From contig NC_016521.1 in the NCBI RefSeq assembly GCF_000236905.1, positions 62,001 to 126,000 of the forward strand: DNA of 64,000 nucleotides, given 5' to 3'. The notes under the pieces are model-generated. The model was given only the letters and a program-made list of their open reading frames with translations, had not been told where the DNA came from and ran no database searches. Source of the DNA: Tetrapisispora phaffii CBS 4417 (lineage: Eukaryota > Ascomycota > Saccharomycetes > Saccharomycetales > Saccharomycetaceae). The translations under genes and the position numbers were made by a program. Below are positions 21,356 through 31,809 of this stretch, in pieces; the stretch's first letter is position 1, and the number at the start of each line of letters is the position of its first letter.

Positions 21356-22555
21356 ATGAGTTTGGAAGATACTCTAAGTAACTTAACTATATATGATGCC
21401 AAGAAATATTTCCGTAAGGCCCAGAATGTTATGTTCAACTATACCGACATGGAAGCAAAAGTGCGTGAAGCCACTAACAATGAACCTTGGGGTGCTTCAT
21501 CTACTTTGATGAAACAAATTGCACAAGGTACTTATAACATAAGAGAAAGAGAAGAGATTTTGGGAATGGTGTTTAGAAGATACACAGAGAAAACTGCTAG
21601 TGAGTGGAGACAGATATATAAGTCACTACAATTGACCGACTATTTAATCAAGCATGGCTCCGAAAGGTTCATCGACGATGTTAGAACAAGTATAAGTTTG
21701 ATTAAGATGTTGGAATCATTCCACTACATTGACTCTCAGGGAAGAGATCAAGGTATAAACGTCAGAAATAAAGCACAATCCCTTGTTGCATTCTTGAAAG
21801 ATGATGATTTAATACGTGCAGAAAGGAAAAAAGCAAGAGAAACTTCGAAGAAATTCAATAATGTTGCAGGAGGTAGTGCAGCCGCTGAGACTTTGGGTCA
21901 AAATCCAAGAGCTGGTTTCAGATCTTCCTATAATAATGGAATTAGTGTGAGTGCTGACTTTGACAGTGAAGATGAAGACAACAGCCATGCTGCACCAAAA
22001 ATTACTTCTGCATCAAACCTTCCAGCCAATAATGATGATTTATTTACATTCAATAAATCTTCTAATGAATCAATTAATATAAGGAACTCTGCCTCTCAAG
22101 ATATTGCAGCTGACGGTGATGACGATGACGATGATGATTTTGCAGACTTTCAGAGTGCGGCTCCAGTTGCTGCTCAATCTAATGTTCAGGACTCGTTACA
22201 AAATTCATTATTTGACGTAGGCACTGGTATTTCTGCTCCTTCTACAACTTATACTCAAATGAATTTCCCTGAAGTGGTGCCTGCAATTGCCTCTGAGCAA
22301 AAGAAAGTTGATCCGTTTGGTTCATTGTTCATGAATGCCAAAACCGAACCGATCCAAGCAAAAAAGAGTTCACCACCATCAACAAATATTGCATCACCTG
22401 TACAGGCTCAAGAAGATGATGATAACGACCTATTTGGGGAAATGACAGAGGCTGCGCCAATCGTCCAACCAGCTAAACTTACTCAACCGGCTCAACCGGC
22501 TCAACCGGCTCAACCTACCTCCAACAATGATGTTGTTGACTTATTAGATTTATAG
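21356..22555 (+). CDS. ENT3: Epsin-related clathrin adaptor Ent3
   Basis: Ent3 is an ENTH-domain adaptor acting with Gga2 and AP-1 in traffic between trans-Golgi network and endosomes, binding phosphoinositides. The 399-residue protein (S. cerevisiae 408) has its ENTH domain at about 25-160, with diagnostic VREATNNEPWGASSTLM and IKHGSERFIDD. The disordered tail carries an Asp run followed by DDFADFQSA (about 255-270), matching the acidic DFxDF-type Gga2/gamma-ear motif. It ends in DVVDLLDL, a type I clathrin box. A 9-bp minisatellite encodes QPA repeats near the C-terminus. ENT1/ENT2 are excluded by the ENTH sequence and the lack of visible UIMs. In S. cerevisiae ENT3 is two genes from RSF2. 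Confidence 0.95.
   Translation: MSLEDTLSNLTIYDAKKYFRKAQNVMFNYTDMEAKVREATNNEPWGASSTLMKQIAQGTYNIREREEILGMVFRRYTEKTASEWRQIYKSLQLTDYLIKHGSERFIDDVRTSISLIKMLESFHYIDSQGRDQGINVRNKAQSLVAFLKDDDLIRAERKKARETSKKFNNVAGGSAAAETLGQNPRAGFRSSYNNGISVSADFDSEDEDNSHAAPKITSASNLPANNDDLFTFNKSSNESINIRNSASQDIAADGDDDDDDDFADFQSAAPVAAQSNVQDSLQNSLFDVGTGISAPSTTYTQMNFPEVVPAIASEQKKVDPFGSLFMNAKTEPIQAKKSSPPSTNIASPVQAQEDDDNDLFGEMTEAAPIVQPAKLTQPAQPAQPAQPTSNNDVVDLLDL
22484..22515 (+). repeat. 9-bp coding minisatellite (Gln-Pro-Ala)
   Basis: Three exact copies of CAACCGGCT plus a partial fourth encode QPAQPAQPAQP near the C-terminus of Ent3. Identical units suggest recent slippage and probable length polymorphism between strains. 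Confidence 0.88.
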
Positions 22556-22721
22556 GGGAACTTTTGTAGATATTAAATCAGAACATTTCACAGTATAGAT
22601 TTTAATTATATACTAAAGCAATTTAAATTTATACTACTATAGTGTGAATATAGACCAATTTTGAGAATTTAATGTGTTTATATTAATGCATATCTTCCAC
22701 TTTTGTTAAAACTATTTACTA

Positions 22722-25559
22722 TTATGTATATCCACTAAATATATCTGACCAAAATTCATCATTTAAATGGTTAAATCCTAATGCAAGAGAATCCATATCA
22801 GATAAATATTCAGTTAAGTTACCGACAGAAGTAGATGGTGAATCTTCTGTTTCTGTTAAAGGAGTAGTTTTATTGTGCTTGAGACCAAGGTTATTACCGA
22901 AGGATGACGTGGTATGTGCAGGAATATTTTGCATGACGTTTGGGATATTTTGCGTATTTGTAAATAATTCCTGATTATGATTATGTTTGAAAGTTGAAGA
23001 ACTAGAATCGTGCTTTTTGTTATTAACATTTTTTGATGCTGCTTTCTGTCCATTTGTTTTTTTGTGCTTGAGTATTTTTTTATCTTCCAATACTCTGCTA
23101 GCATACGTTTGAACAAAAAGAGCGATGACATACTGAAATTTCAAAATGAACGTATTATAGACATAAATTTTTGAAGTTTTCTCTAGTAAGTCAGAGACTT
23201 GGTTTACAAGGTCGACAACACCATCTGTTTGTGTAATATATTTGTTAAGTACTGGAATGGCGATAGAAGAGTATCTGCATCTTAACAATAACATACCTAC
23301 TGTATAAATAATTCTGGACATGTGAAATAAAGGTAAAGATGCAACTAATCTAGGAGTTAATTTCAAAAATTCCTTTAAAGCTAGGATGCAACACTCACAA
23401 CATCTAACAAAAGATGTAGTGATATTAGAAGGCAATTCTTTAAAATTACCGTTTAATATTAAAAACCTTCTTACAATAAACTGATGTAAAAATGACTCCA
23501 CAGAGAAGTAGAATGATAAAATTCTATGCCTGTCGTCTGGAATCTGCACAAATATTATATCAAGCTGTTTTTTATATCTCGTGCACAAATTATTGATATG
23601 TCTTTCACTGTATTCTGGATCATCGCGCTCTTCATGCGTATCAAAAGGTTCGTGAAGGTACGTTTGTATTTTTTCTAGCAAATGATTCAATTTTAAAAAT
23701 ACTACCCACATCTCATCATCTGTAAAGTTATGAGAGGGTTCATTAGAATTTTTGTAATTAATAATCTTATCACATGCATTTTCCAGGGTCGAAGACCATT
23801 GGATATGACTCCGTTGTCTCAGAAATAAGGCAATGTTGGTTGCAGAAATATAGTTAATAATTTGTATTTTATAACCATTTTCGTATGCTTCCAGAGGCGA
23901 TACCTTTTTAAACCTATTAAAGTGATTGCTTTCTTCTGGGAACATTGCGAATGATCTATTTCTTGAAGTAGGTCCTAATTCTTTGGTCAAGGAGCAGCTG
24001 ATGTAGTTGAATAAATGATAATGAGTGTTGTTGGACCATTCAGGGAAATTATACCATAAACATAATGTCAACAATGATTCTAATAATTCTATTGATTTCC
24101 TATTATGTTGAAAAATTTCATTCTTGATCAAATGCAGCGTAAAACTATTCAGATTAAAAATCGTTTCTTCTGTAGTCTCGTCCTGCTTCATCAAGATAGA
24201 TACGATACATATAATTGTCGTGAAAAAGATAGGTTTTTCAGTTCTTAATTTGTCAACCGTAGTGTCTTTACTAATTTTAACAAATGGTAGTCTACAATCA
24301 CGATCTATAACATCTCTGTATAAGTTTAAACGTCGATCAGCTTCTTCATAAGTGAGCAGATTCAGCGAAATAGGGTCTGTTACTCTATCCGCGTAACTAC
24401 TTTTTACTAAAGTGTCACTCCATTTAACAGCTAGGACATTCAGAACATCGTATAGATTATGCACTTTACCTTTTTGTTTTATTAATAATGACTTTAGTTT
24501 CTTCTTGAATTGAGATGCGCTACTGTCTGTCATAATGTTGCTCAAATCACTATGAACCAAAGCTTTTGAAATTTCATTTTGTGTTTCGGGAAGTGAGTTT
24601 ACTGATTGAATTATGTTAACTCCAGTATTGATACTATTATCGACAATTGAAGGCAGATCATTATCGTAATATTCTGAATTATGCTTGCTGCAACTTGCAG
24701 GTGTACTGTATATATTTCCGTTCGAATAAAAGTTTGGTATTGGCAGCCTACTCTTGTAATTATTATTAATATTATAAGCAGTATTTGTATTATGATTATT
24801 GTACTGTTGATTCTTGGATAATCTGGAATCCATAGAATGTATGTTGTCTAAACTTATGCTCTTAGTTATATTTGGCCAAAGAGATGAAACAGGTGGAGTT
24901 ACACTTGATAAGATAGTGCTGGTATCTGGTAGCATCCTAGTCCCTTCAGAATTTGGATTTTGTGAGCTTGCTTGATAACTCTGTATATTATTATTCGGGA
25001 TGGTTTCGTTGGGAGAATACTGTTGGTTTAAGTTATTTGCTTGTGTGGGGAGAGAACTGGGGGTAAAATGTCCTAACTTTAAAGGCTTTCCAGTGTTGTT
25101 ACTTGCTATGGATATATTGTTAGAATCAGTAAACTTACCTCCAGATATATTAGAATTGTTCAGATATTGTGAGTTATTTGAATAAGTAATGTTGGGTTCT
25201 TCTGGTTTAATGAAATCAATATCATTATCTATTTTTTGTCTTTTCACTGATGATATCGATTGAGATGAAGGGGAACTATGCGATGAAGATTTTGGTGTTC
25301 TTCTATTTCGTGTTCTTTTTGACAAATCAAAAGTACATTGTCTCTTTGATTTTAAACATCTGATACAAGGTTTCCAAAATATATTATTTAAATCTGATGG
25401 GACACATTTCTGTTTAGAAGAATGACACGTAATACATGCTACAGTATTTCGTTTTCTTTTCTGCCAAAGATCGGGATCAATGGCTGTGGGTTTTAATAAT
25501 CTCACGTCATCGGAATCTACACCACTGATATTAGTAAGACCAGTATTAAACACAACCAT
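22722..25559 (-). CDS. WAR1: Zn2Cys6 transcription factor War1 (weak-acid response)
   Basis: War1 is a homodimeric zinc-cluster activator that senses weak organic acids such as sorbate and induces the efflux pump PDR12. The 945-residue protein is nearly the length of S. cerevisiae War1 (944). The six zinc ligands are C42, C45, C52, C65, C68 and C75; the 12-residue gap between C52 and C65 and the following DLSKRTR are typical of War1. A Ser/Asn-rich linker (about 85-330) precedes the regulatory domain (about 340-830), with ESLLTLCLWYNFPEWS and SLPLFHMSRIIYTVGMLLL closely matching War1. The acidic C-terminus (about 900-945; YLSDMDSLALGFNHLNDEFW) matches the War1 activation domain. Gene order WAR1-HMG1 is as on S. 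cerevisiae chromosome XIII. Confidence 0.94.
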   Translation of the reverse strand: MVVFNTGLTNISGVDSDDVRLLKPTAIDPDLWQKRKRNTVACITCHSSKQKCVPSDLNNIFWKPCIRCLKSKRQCTFDLSKRTRNRRTPKSSSHSSPSSQSISSVKRQKIDNDIDFIKPEEPNITYSNNSQYLNNSNISGGKFTDSNNISIASNNTGKPLKLGHFTPSSLPTQANNLNQQYSPNETIPNNNIQSYQASSQNPNSEGTRMLPDTSTILSSVTPPVSSLWPNITKSISLDNIHSMDSRLSKNQQYNNHNTNTAYNINNNYKSRLPIPNFYSNGNIYSTPASCSKHNSEYYDNDLPSIVDNSINTGVNIIQSVNSLPETQNEISKALVHSDLSNIMTDSSASQFKKKLKSLLIKQKGKVHNLYDVLNVLAVKWSDTLVKSSYADRVTDPISLNLLTYEEADRRLNLYRDVIDRDCRLPFVKISKDTTVDKLRTEKPIFFTTIICIVSILMKQDETTEETIFNLNSFTLHLIKNEIFQHNRKSIELLESLLTLCLWYNFPEWSNNTHYHLFNYISCSLTKELGPTSRNRSFAMFPEESNHFNRFKKVSPLEAYENGYKIQIINYISATNIALFLRQRSHIQWSSTLENACDKIINYKNSNEPSHNFTDDEMWVVFLKLNHLLEKIQTYLHEPFDTHEERDDPEYSERHINNLCTRYKKQLDIIFVQIPDDRHRILSFYFSVESFLHQFIVRRFLILNGNFKELPSNITTSFVRCCECCILALKEFLKLTPRLVASLPLFHMSRIIYTVGMLLLRCRYSSIAIPVLNKYITQTDGVVDLVNQVSDLLEKTSKIYVYNTFILKFQYVIALFVQTYASRVLEDKKILKHKKTNGQKAASKNVNNKKHDSSSSTFKHNHNQELFTNTQNIPNVMQNIPAHTTSSFGNNLGLKHNKTTPLTETEDSPSTSVGNLTEYLSDMDSLALGFNHLNDEFWSDIFSGYT

Positions 25560-26556
25560 ATATTGGTAATTTAGTTCAGTAGGTAATCTCTTTAAATATA
25601 TTGGTGTTGAAAAGTTTGCACTCTTTTGCTTATATTAATGTACTGGTAAGAATCAACAGACAGAGTGCGTTGTTCAGTCTTTGTGCACATGCAAAATCCT
25701 AGGTTTATAAATTTTAGTTTTACAATTGAGAACTTACAAATAAATATGATGCCGTTTCAGATTCTTGAAAGTAGTCAATTTTTAAATCTTCCTAATGTTC
25801 GCTGGGACAGTTCTTAATTACGATGATTTATATCGCTTCCAGTTATTAGTATATGAAGTGATAATGCAATCTAAGAACTATTTAACAGGAAACCAAAGTA
25901 AATATTTTATATCTTGTAAATATTTGAGTTGAAGTCTATCTGTACAAATATCTTTGAAACATCATCTGAATCAGAAGAAGTCCATTGAGATTACTAATAT
26001 TAACATTTTTATATAATGAATTTAATTGATATTTTCTCCTTTGCCAAATTTACCGTTTGAAGAATTTGAAATATCGAATGACAGCATCAGTGATGTCAGT
26101 ATAAAATGTCAACTATGACAGACACAAGTTGCAATTTGCTGAATCAGTTTATATACATAGGTAAGTTTAATATAATATTTATGAACGTTGAGGTTACAGT
26201 AAATGAAGTGCTAATAATTATGGATCAGTTCAGGTGTCGGATTCTAAGTAACTTCACTGAGCTGATGGAAGACACATTTCAAATATGTCATATCTTAAAA
26301 CTGGTTTGACTCGATCTAAAAGAAGCATTTTTTATTGAAGTTCTTATAATGAGTTTGGAGTTCATGTTTATAGTATTATATGATTTATATTATATATACT
26401 AATCTATTGGAAGTGCTACTTTGATGACCATTGATGGTATATTACAGTAAATAAAAATAAATAAAAATGTTGATTGCAAGAATGAAGTGTTATCTTTTTT
26501 TAGGAGTACATTGGATGGTATACATTCGAATTTTGTGTATAACATTAGCTTCTTTT
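25560..26556. other. WAR1 promoter and HMG1/2 3' region
   Basis: About 1 kb without a convincing gene. A 67-codon ATG frame lies at 26106-26309 (+), with a stop just upstream and a GTAAGT-like sequence at about 26161. It has no recognisable relative or branch point, so I do not call it. A second short open stretch (about 26038-26120, another frame) ends where this begins, so an eroded gene cannot be excluded. No RNA gene was recognised. Confidence 0.5.
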
Positions 26557-29500
26557 TTATGATTTTATGCAAATTTTAGAACCTTCTTTTAAACGTTCGA
26601 TATTTTCCTCTCCTACTTCATCAGCTGGATGAGCAACAATAGCTGGCACAGCTGGTGTGACTGCTGCAGCATTTGCAGTATTAGCAGCTGGTTGTTTTCT
26701 GTTGTGAGCCATGTGACTTTGGACCAAATGGCCAGCAGCTAGAGCAGCACACAAAGATAATTCACCTGCTAGAACAGCACAAGCGACGATTCTGGCTAGT
26801 TGACGGGCGTTAGTACCTGGTTCGGTTGGATGAGGACCACGGACACCTAGTAAATCTAACATAGCACTTTGTGGTTCTAAAATAGTACCACCACCAATTG
26901 TACCAACCTCGATGGAAGGCATAGAAACAGAAATTTTCAAATCACCGTCAACTTCTTTCATTAAAGTCATACAGTTAGAACTTTCGACATTTTGAGCAGG
27001 ATCTTGACCTACAGCTAGGTAAACAGCAGTGACTAAGTTAGCAGCATGTGCATTGAAACCACCGACAGAACCAGCCATAGCAGAACCAATTAAATTCTTA
27101 GAAATATTTAATTCAACTAAAGCCTTAACATCAGATTTCAGAACATTTCTAACAACATCACCTGGAATAGTAGCTTCAGCTACAATACTTTTACCACGAC
27201 CTTCAATCCAGTTAATAGCAGCAGGCTTTTTATCAGTACAATAATTACCAGAAACAGAAACAATCTCCATATCTTCCCAACCAAATTCTTCAGTCATTTG
27301 CTTCAATGAATATTCAACACCCTTAGAGATCATATTCATACCCATAGCATCACCAGTAGTAGTTCTGAAACGAATAAATAATAGATCACCGGCCATAGCT
27401 GTTTGGATATGTTGTAAACGGGCAAATCTTGAAGTTGAATTGAATACCTTTTTAATTTTGTTTTGACCTTCTGTAGAATCTAACCAAATTTTACAAGCAC
27501 CAGCTCTAGATAACGAAGGGAATCTAACACATGGACCTCTAGTCATACCATCCTTGGTAATGACAGTAGTAATACCACCACCAGCATTAACAGCTTTACA
27601 ACCACGCATAGCAGAAGCAACTAAACAACCTTCAGTAGTAGCCATAGGAATATGGTATGGGACATTATCAATGATCATTGGACCAATGACACCTACTGGT
27701 AGAGGCATGTAACCAATAACATTTTCACAACAAGCACCAAAAACACGATCATAATCATAATGTTTGTATGGTAAACGATCAGAAGATAAAACAGGAGCAT
27801 TAGCTAGGACAGATAATGCTTTACGACGGACAACAACAGCACGAGTTGTATCACCTAGTTGTTTTTCTAATGCATACAATGGTAATTTACCACTAACAAC
27901 TAGTAAAGTAACTTCTTTATTTCTTAAAGTACTGACATTACCTTCTTTCATAATTCCCTCTAAAACATCAATTGGGCGAACATTCACAGTTAGGTCATCG
28001 GTATCAGTTTCATAATCGCTGGAAGTTGCAGTAGTAGAAACAGAAGAAGATAGTGAAGAGGAAGACGATGTGGTTAAAGGAGCCTTTGCTTCAATCACAG
28101 TAGCAGCGGAAGCAATAATCTTGGATAAACCAGATTTGTTCTTCGAACCTGACTTACCTTTACCAGTCTTTGAACTTTTAGAGGTGGCAGACTTGGTATT
28201 CTTAGTATCTTGATTGAGTGCTTTTCTTTTAGAGAATTCGACTGCAGTATATAAAGTGTGGATTCTTGTAGCATTTAACAAATAAATGTTGACGGAACAA
28301 CTGACGATGAAGGCAGCGAAAATAACTTTTGAAACGAATCTGTCACTGATGACTTTGCTAATGTAATGTAACACCAACATAATTTGGTCTTCAATTTTAT
28401 GGTAGGTGTTTCTTGTTTGGTAATATTGAATTGGTGCAACGGAAACGATGATTGGTTCGTTTAAGCTCAAAGATTTATTTGTCTTGATGAAATCAGGTAA
28501 ATCGTTCAAAACCATATCATCTCTGTATAGTAATGACACAGTTTCTGATGCCCATCTGACACCGAAATTATAAAGGTTAATCAAAATGAAAAGAGCAACA
28601 ACTGAGAATTTGATACCGTTAATGATGTAACTTGAGTGGCTACCGAACAATGAGTGTTTTGATTCATTCTCTTGGCCGTAAATTAAATCAGCAGTTGTTG
28701 GAACTACACCGTCTTCTTCTAAAGCTTGTTTAATGATAGTCGATCTGTAAATGATGTTCATTTCCAATTTTAGTGATAAAACAGCTGAGTAAAAAGTTGA
28801 GGTTAAGACTAACTCGTAAATCAACATCAATGCGCAGAATGCACAGAAATAGGATAAGACTTGTAGATCTCTAGCGTATAGAGAACAGCCAACGAAAGCG
28901 ATAATGCATAATAAATGGTCATGGACTAATTTAGTGCCCTCGATGGACATTGACTCGTAGATAATTTCATCGATTGTAGTCTTTTTTGACAAGCCAACTT
29001 TTTGGAACAATTTAGTGCTACGTTCAGCTAATCTAATCTTATGTTTGAAACCTACAATAACGATGATAAATGGCAAACCTTCTACCAAGCTTGTTGCGGA
29101 GACATTGTTTTTCAAGAACAATTGGAAAGTGAATAAAGAGAAGAAGAAGGCGCATCCGGAGTTGCAAATAGTTGCCAAACTTAACCAAAATTTGGAACCA
29201 GTCTTGCTCATCTCGACGAATAATGAATAGACGGTTTGTAAAACCATTAAGTAAGCGACAAGGATGATCAAAATGTCAAACGGCTCACTTTCTGAGAACC
29301 TAGTCATCAAATTGTTGTAAATTGACCAGAACAAATATTGGACTTCGAACAAATGATTCTGCTTGTTTGTCAATCTCCAAACGACATCATCGCTTGAGTT
29401 TGAGCTTGAATGGGAGACGTATTCCGGGCTCAATTGGTTATCTTCTTGTAAAATATACTTGTAGTCGGAATTTTCATGAATAACATTGGATAAATTCTTG

Positions 29501-29859
29501 ACCGGGCTATAAGCATCCAAATGGTCGAAGTTTAAGGTGAATAAATAGTAATGGTTTTTTCCATTCATACTAAACTCCGAGGAGTTTAATTTATAGTTTT
29601 TCCAGCCATTAGTATGTGAATCCGTGTAATAATGGGTGCAACTGTTGATAATATGCTGTGCGTTGAAATGATTCAAGCCCGAGATGGATCTCGAGTCCAA
29701 TTTCCAATTGATAACATAATGCTGTATCACCGATAAATAGGTGATCGCGGCCAGTAGCAATGTGGTGAATATGACATGAATAGGGTGTTTTGCACTGAAC
29801 TTAGCAAACAAAGCCAGTATTTTCGACACAGGCGTCAGTTTCTTCAACAAGAACGACAT
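26557..29859 (-). CDS. HMG1: HMG-CoA reductase (Hmg1/Hmg2 family)
   Basis: This ER enzyme reduces HMG-CoA to mevalonate with two NADPH, the rate-limiting step of sterol and isoprenoid synthesis. The 1100-residue protein has N-terminal membrane spans starting near residue 25. A sterol-sensing-like set of helices lies around 200-360, including [14 protein letters not shown] Ser/Thr/Lys linker spans about 550-620, and the catalytic domain about 625-1060. Conserved catalytic blocks are present: [25 protein letters not shown] (catalytic Glu), TGDAMGMN, the GTIGGGT loop, and the C-terminal [10 protein letters not shown] with the catalytic His. The ATG at 29859 (MSFLLKKL) is used; the frame continues to a TTG three codons upstream. 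HMG1 and HMG2 are WGD copies in S. cerevisiae, so the exact paralogue is not assigned. The 5' end has raised G+C. Confidence 0.96.
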   Translation of the reverse strand: MSFLLKKLTPVSKILALFAKFSAKHPIHVIFTTLLLAAITYLSVIQHYVINWKLDSRSISGLNHFNAQHIINSCTHYYTDSHTNGWKNYKLNSSEFSMNGKNHYYLFTLNFDHLDAYSPVKNLSNVIHENSDYKYILQEDNQLSPEYVSHSSSNSSDDVVWRLTNKQNHLFEVQYLFWSIYNNLMTRFSESEPFDILIILVAYLMVLQTVYSLFVEMSKTGSKFWLSLATICNSGCAFFFSLFTFQLFLKNNVSATSLVEGLPFIIVIVGFKHKIRLAERSTKLFQKVGLSKKTTIDEIIYESMSIEGTKLVHDHLLCIIAFVGCSLYARDLQVLSYFCAFCALMLIYELVLTSTFYSAVLSLKLEMNIIYRSTIIKQALEEDGVVPTTADLIYGQENESKHSLFGSHSSYIINGIKFSVVALFILINLYNFGVRWASETVSLLYRDDMVLNDLPDFIKTNKSLSLNEPIIVSVAPIQYYQTRNTYHKIEDQIMLVLHYISKVISDRFVSKVIFAAFIVSCSVNIYLLNATRIHTLYTAVEFSKRKALNQDTKNTKSATSKSSKTGKGKSGSKNKSGLSKIIASAATVIEAKAPLTTSSSSSLSSSVSTTATSSDYETDTDDLTVNVRPIDVLEGIMKEGNVSTLRNKEVTLLVVSGKLPLYALEKQLGDTTRAVVVRRKALSVLANAPVLSSDRLPYKHYDYDRVFGACCENVIGYMPLPVGVIGPMIIDNVPYHIPMATTEGCLVASAMRGCKAVNAGGGITTVITKDGMTRGPCVRFPSLSRAGACKIWLDSTEGQNKIKKVFNSTSRFARLQHIQTAMAGDLLFIRFRTTTGDAMGMNMISKGVEYSLKQMTEEFGWEDMEIVSVSGNYCTDKKPAAINWIEGRGKSIVAEATIPGDVVRNVLKSDVKALVELNISKNLIGSAMAGSVGGFNAHAANLVTAVYLAVGQDPAQNVESSNCMTLMKEVDGDLKISVSMPSIEVGTIGGGTILEPQSAMLDLLGVRGPHPTEPGTNARQLARIVACAVLAGELSLCAALAAGHLVQSHMAHNRKQPAANTANAAAVTPAVPAIVAHPADEVGEENIERLKEGSKICIKS

Positions 29860-30340
29860 CCGGGGCAACAGACAGGGGGGGTCAGAGTATGGAAGTGGGA
29901 GTACAGCAGCTGCTCTATTCTCTAGTGTTGAAGACGAGGCAAAAAAGAAGCACTATCACTCAAACAACGACCGGAAAAGAAAAGTGAAAGCGAAACGGAT
30001 TTCACCCAAAACTCAAACTCGCATATCCTTATATAACATCAAAAGAGACCTGCCATCGCAATCCCAAGTCCCAACTACCAAGTCTTACACTGCATATTCA
30101 CTGAATTCACCACCATGCTTCCCAAGAACCTCTACATGTCCAAGAATCTCAAAGGAATTTTTCACTGTTAAACTTTTAAAGTTTACGAGACGCCCTCAAA
30201 GGAGATGGGAAGCCGAGCGCACTTCCACGGCGGTTTCTCCCGAAGACCCTCTGAGATCGCTGAACGCGCGCGCCCTCGACCGACTTATGCGCGGTCCTCC
30301 AGATCGGGTATCGCCCGGAGGCCGTGGTCACCGTCGACGA

Positions 30341-30374
30341 GCGCGTGACGCCGAGCGTTTTAACGGTCACGCGC
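30341..30374. repeat. 9-bp perfect inverted repeat in GC island 1
   Basis: GCGCGTGAC at 30341-30349 and its exact reverse complement GTCACGCGC at 30366-30374 are separated by 16 nt. Confidence 0.85.
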
Positions 30375-30469
30375 CCGGCGTTTGCGGGCGCAGCAGCCCG
30401 GCGCCCCAATATACGGCGGCGACGGATATGGGAACCGCGACACTGGCGCAACTGTGACGCCTGTTTTTT

Positions 30470-30504
30470 GACGCCGCGATGGCGCGTCGCGCTGTCGCGG
30501 CGTC
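30470..30504. repeat. 35-nt near-perfect GC palindrome
   Basis: Two 17-nt arms (30470-30486 and 30488-30504) surround one central T. The outer 10 bp (GACGCCGCGA / TCGCGGCGTC) and inner 5 bp (GCGCG / CGCGC) are exact complements. The two intervening positions are G-T pairs, so an RNA copy could pair along the full arm. Confidence 0.9.
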
Positions 30505-30586
30505 GCACTGCTTTTGCTAATGTATGTATTCCAACCTCAATCGGTCCATTGTATATAGTTACATATTACTCAACTATCTAGTTCAT

Positions 30587-31117
30587 CTAAAATTTCAATA
30601 AGTGCGGTTTGTCGCCGTTCTTTAAAGAGAAAGAAGCAGCCAGGTACTGCTTCAACATTGGGGTCTTCTTGATCTCGGCTAGTAAAGTCTTGTCGACGTT
30701 CTTTTGGTCCTCGACACGTTCGGCCTTCAATTCCTTGACCTGCTTTTCTGGGAACATGTTAGCTTCTTGCTTTTGCTTCTTGGTCAGTTTCTCCTTGGCG
30801 AAGTACTCGGCATTGAACTTCTCAACGTTGACACCTTCGACAGAGACCTTGGTGGAGGTGGCAATCACGAAGCGGGCATTGACTCTTCTTAATGGAACAC
30901 CGTTGACCTTGAAGGGACCGGAAACTAATAAGGTGTTGTCTTCCATGTGCTTCAAGTAAACAACTCTCTTGCCTCTGAAACGGCCAGCTAGTAAAATTAA
31001 AACTGTACCTGGAACTAACGAAGCTCTTAATTTTTGTGGACGGGAGGCCTTTCTGGTCTTCTTTGGGGCGGCAACGTCTTCAGATGGATACCATTTTGGG
31101 GCAGCTTGAGCACTCAT
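30587..31117 (-). CDS. RPL6: 60S ribosomal protein eL6
   Basis: eL6 is a large-subunit ribosomal protein. The 176-residue product is the same length as S. cerevisiae Rpl6A/B and nearly identical, from [16 protein letters not shown] through [32 protein letters not shown] to [15 protein letters not shown]. The frame is uninterrupted from ATG to stop, whereas both S. cerevisiae copies carry an intron just after the first codons, so the intron is absent here. The 3' half of the gene uses markedly more G/C-ending codons than the 5' half, next to GC island 1. RPL6A and RPL6B are WGD copies, so the paralogue is not assigned. Confidence 0.97.
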   Translation of the reverse strand: MSAQAAPKWYPSEDVAAPKKTRKASRPQKLRASLVPGTVLILLAGRFRGKRVVYLKHMEDNTLLVSGPFKVNGVPLRRVNARFVIATSTKVSVEGVNVEKFNAEYFAKEKLTKKQKQEANMFPEKQVKELKAERVEDQKNVDKTLLAEIKKTPMLKQYLAASFSLKNGDKPHLLKF

Positions 31118-31809
31118 TTCGTCTATGTATATCTGTGGGTTCGAAAAGCAGATTTTCTACACTCTATTAAGCAGGTCGGTTGCAAGGATTACAGTCCGTC
31201 AATTTATACATCTTTCTTATATACATATCAGATATATCTCTATTGACTGTCCCAGTGAATGCTCACCGCTGCGGTACTCTCGCCGCAAATTCTCTAGCAC
31301 ACCATAGAACTTACCCTCAATCATTAACTCAATTTCATCTTGACATACATGAACATCAATGTTGAGAGTAACTGTAAGTGAGCATAATCGCAGATGGTGG
31401 AAATCATTGAAACCAAGTTACTAAATTGTTCATTTCAAACTGGTAATTATCCATGCTCATCGCTAAAAATTTCAATGCGTCCTAATCTTGTCTTCAACTT
31501 TGAACCCGTTCAAATTGCTTGTCATCGCGTAACTTCAGTTGTTCTTGACGCGAGATTGTGGAAAATTCTACTACCCTTTCTTTTAAAAAAAAAGCAAAAA
31601 TATTTTAAATATGCATGGGTGTTGGGAAAACAGTCACGTATAAATCTGGATTTGTTTCCCATCCCTAGAATACGTCTTGAGTTTGCAGACCATAAGCTAA
31701 CGAACGTATAATCACATTAAGATAACGAATGTTATATTATATATAATTAGTGATGAATATGTAATAGTAAATGAAATAAACAAAAAAAATAGGATCAGCT
31801 GGGCAGGAT
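31118..31809. promoter_or_regulatory. RPL6 promoter region and TCB3 3' region
   Basis: No gene is supported. A 105-codon ATG frame on the plus strand (31394-31711) runs through the RPL6 promoter and has no recognisable relative. A Rap1-like site lies at 31611-31623. T-rich/A-rich tracts near 31585-31605 fit a nucleosome-depleted ribosomal-protein promoter. Confidence 0.6.
31611..31623 (-). promoter_or_regulatory. Rap1-like site upstream of RPL6
   Basis: The minus strand reads AACACCCATGCAT, one mismatch from the ACACCCRYACAY Rap1 consensus, about 500 bp from the RPL6 start codon and beside an A/T tract. Rap1 sites are usual in yeast ribosomal-protein promoters, though often nearer the start. 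Confidence 0.4.

Larger units (their letters stand above)
30180..30515. other. GC-rich, palindrome-rich island 1
   Basis: Counting three 60-base lines directly gives 67% (30241-30300), 68% (30301-30360) and 73% (30361-30420) G+C, whereas typical lines elsewhere fall near 23-35%. It contains several inverted repeats (30341-30349 with 30366-30374; 30470-30504). Enrichment extends into the 3' half of RPL6 (48% in 30781-30840). I find no transposase, LTR or tRNA. It may be a GC-biased conversion peak or an inserted GC cluster. Confidence 0.85.
29860..30586. other. HMG1/2 promoter region containing a GC peak
   Basis: There is no real gene between HMG1/2 and RPL6, although several frames stay open because of the base composition. 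A TATA-like TTATATAA at 30029-30036 could serve HMG1/2, about 170 bp from its ATG. From about 30180 to 30515 base composition switches to about two-thirds G+C or more. In S. cerevisiae FPR3 or FPR4 occupies this interval between HMG and RPL6; none is present here. Confidence 0.7.

Noticed and set aside
29984..30581. Several long overlapping ORFs on both strands in GC island 1
   Set aside because: High G+C makes stop codons rare; products are Arg/Ala/Pro-rich without any family resemblance, and some starts are not ATG.
31140..31150. GGTTCGAAA considered as a tRNA B box
   Set aside because: Lacks the closing pyrimidines and there is no A box or cloverleaf potential around it.
31394..31711. 105-codon ATG ORF on the plus strand
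   Set aside because: It lies in the RPL6 promoter across a Rap1-like site and has no recognisable family or conserved composition.
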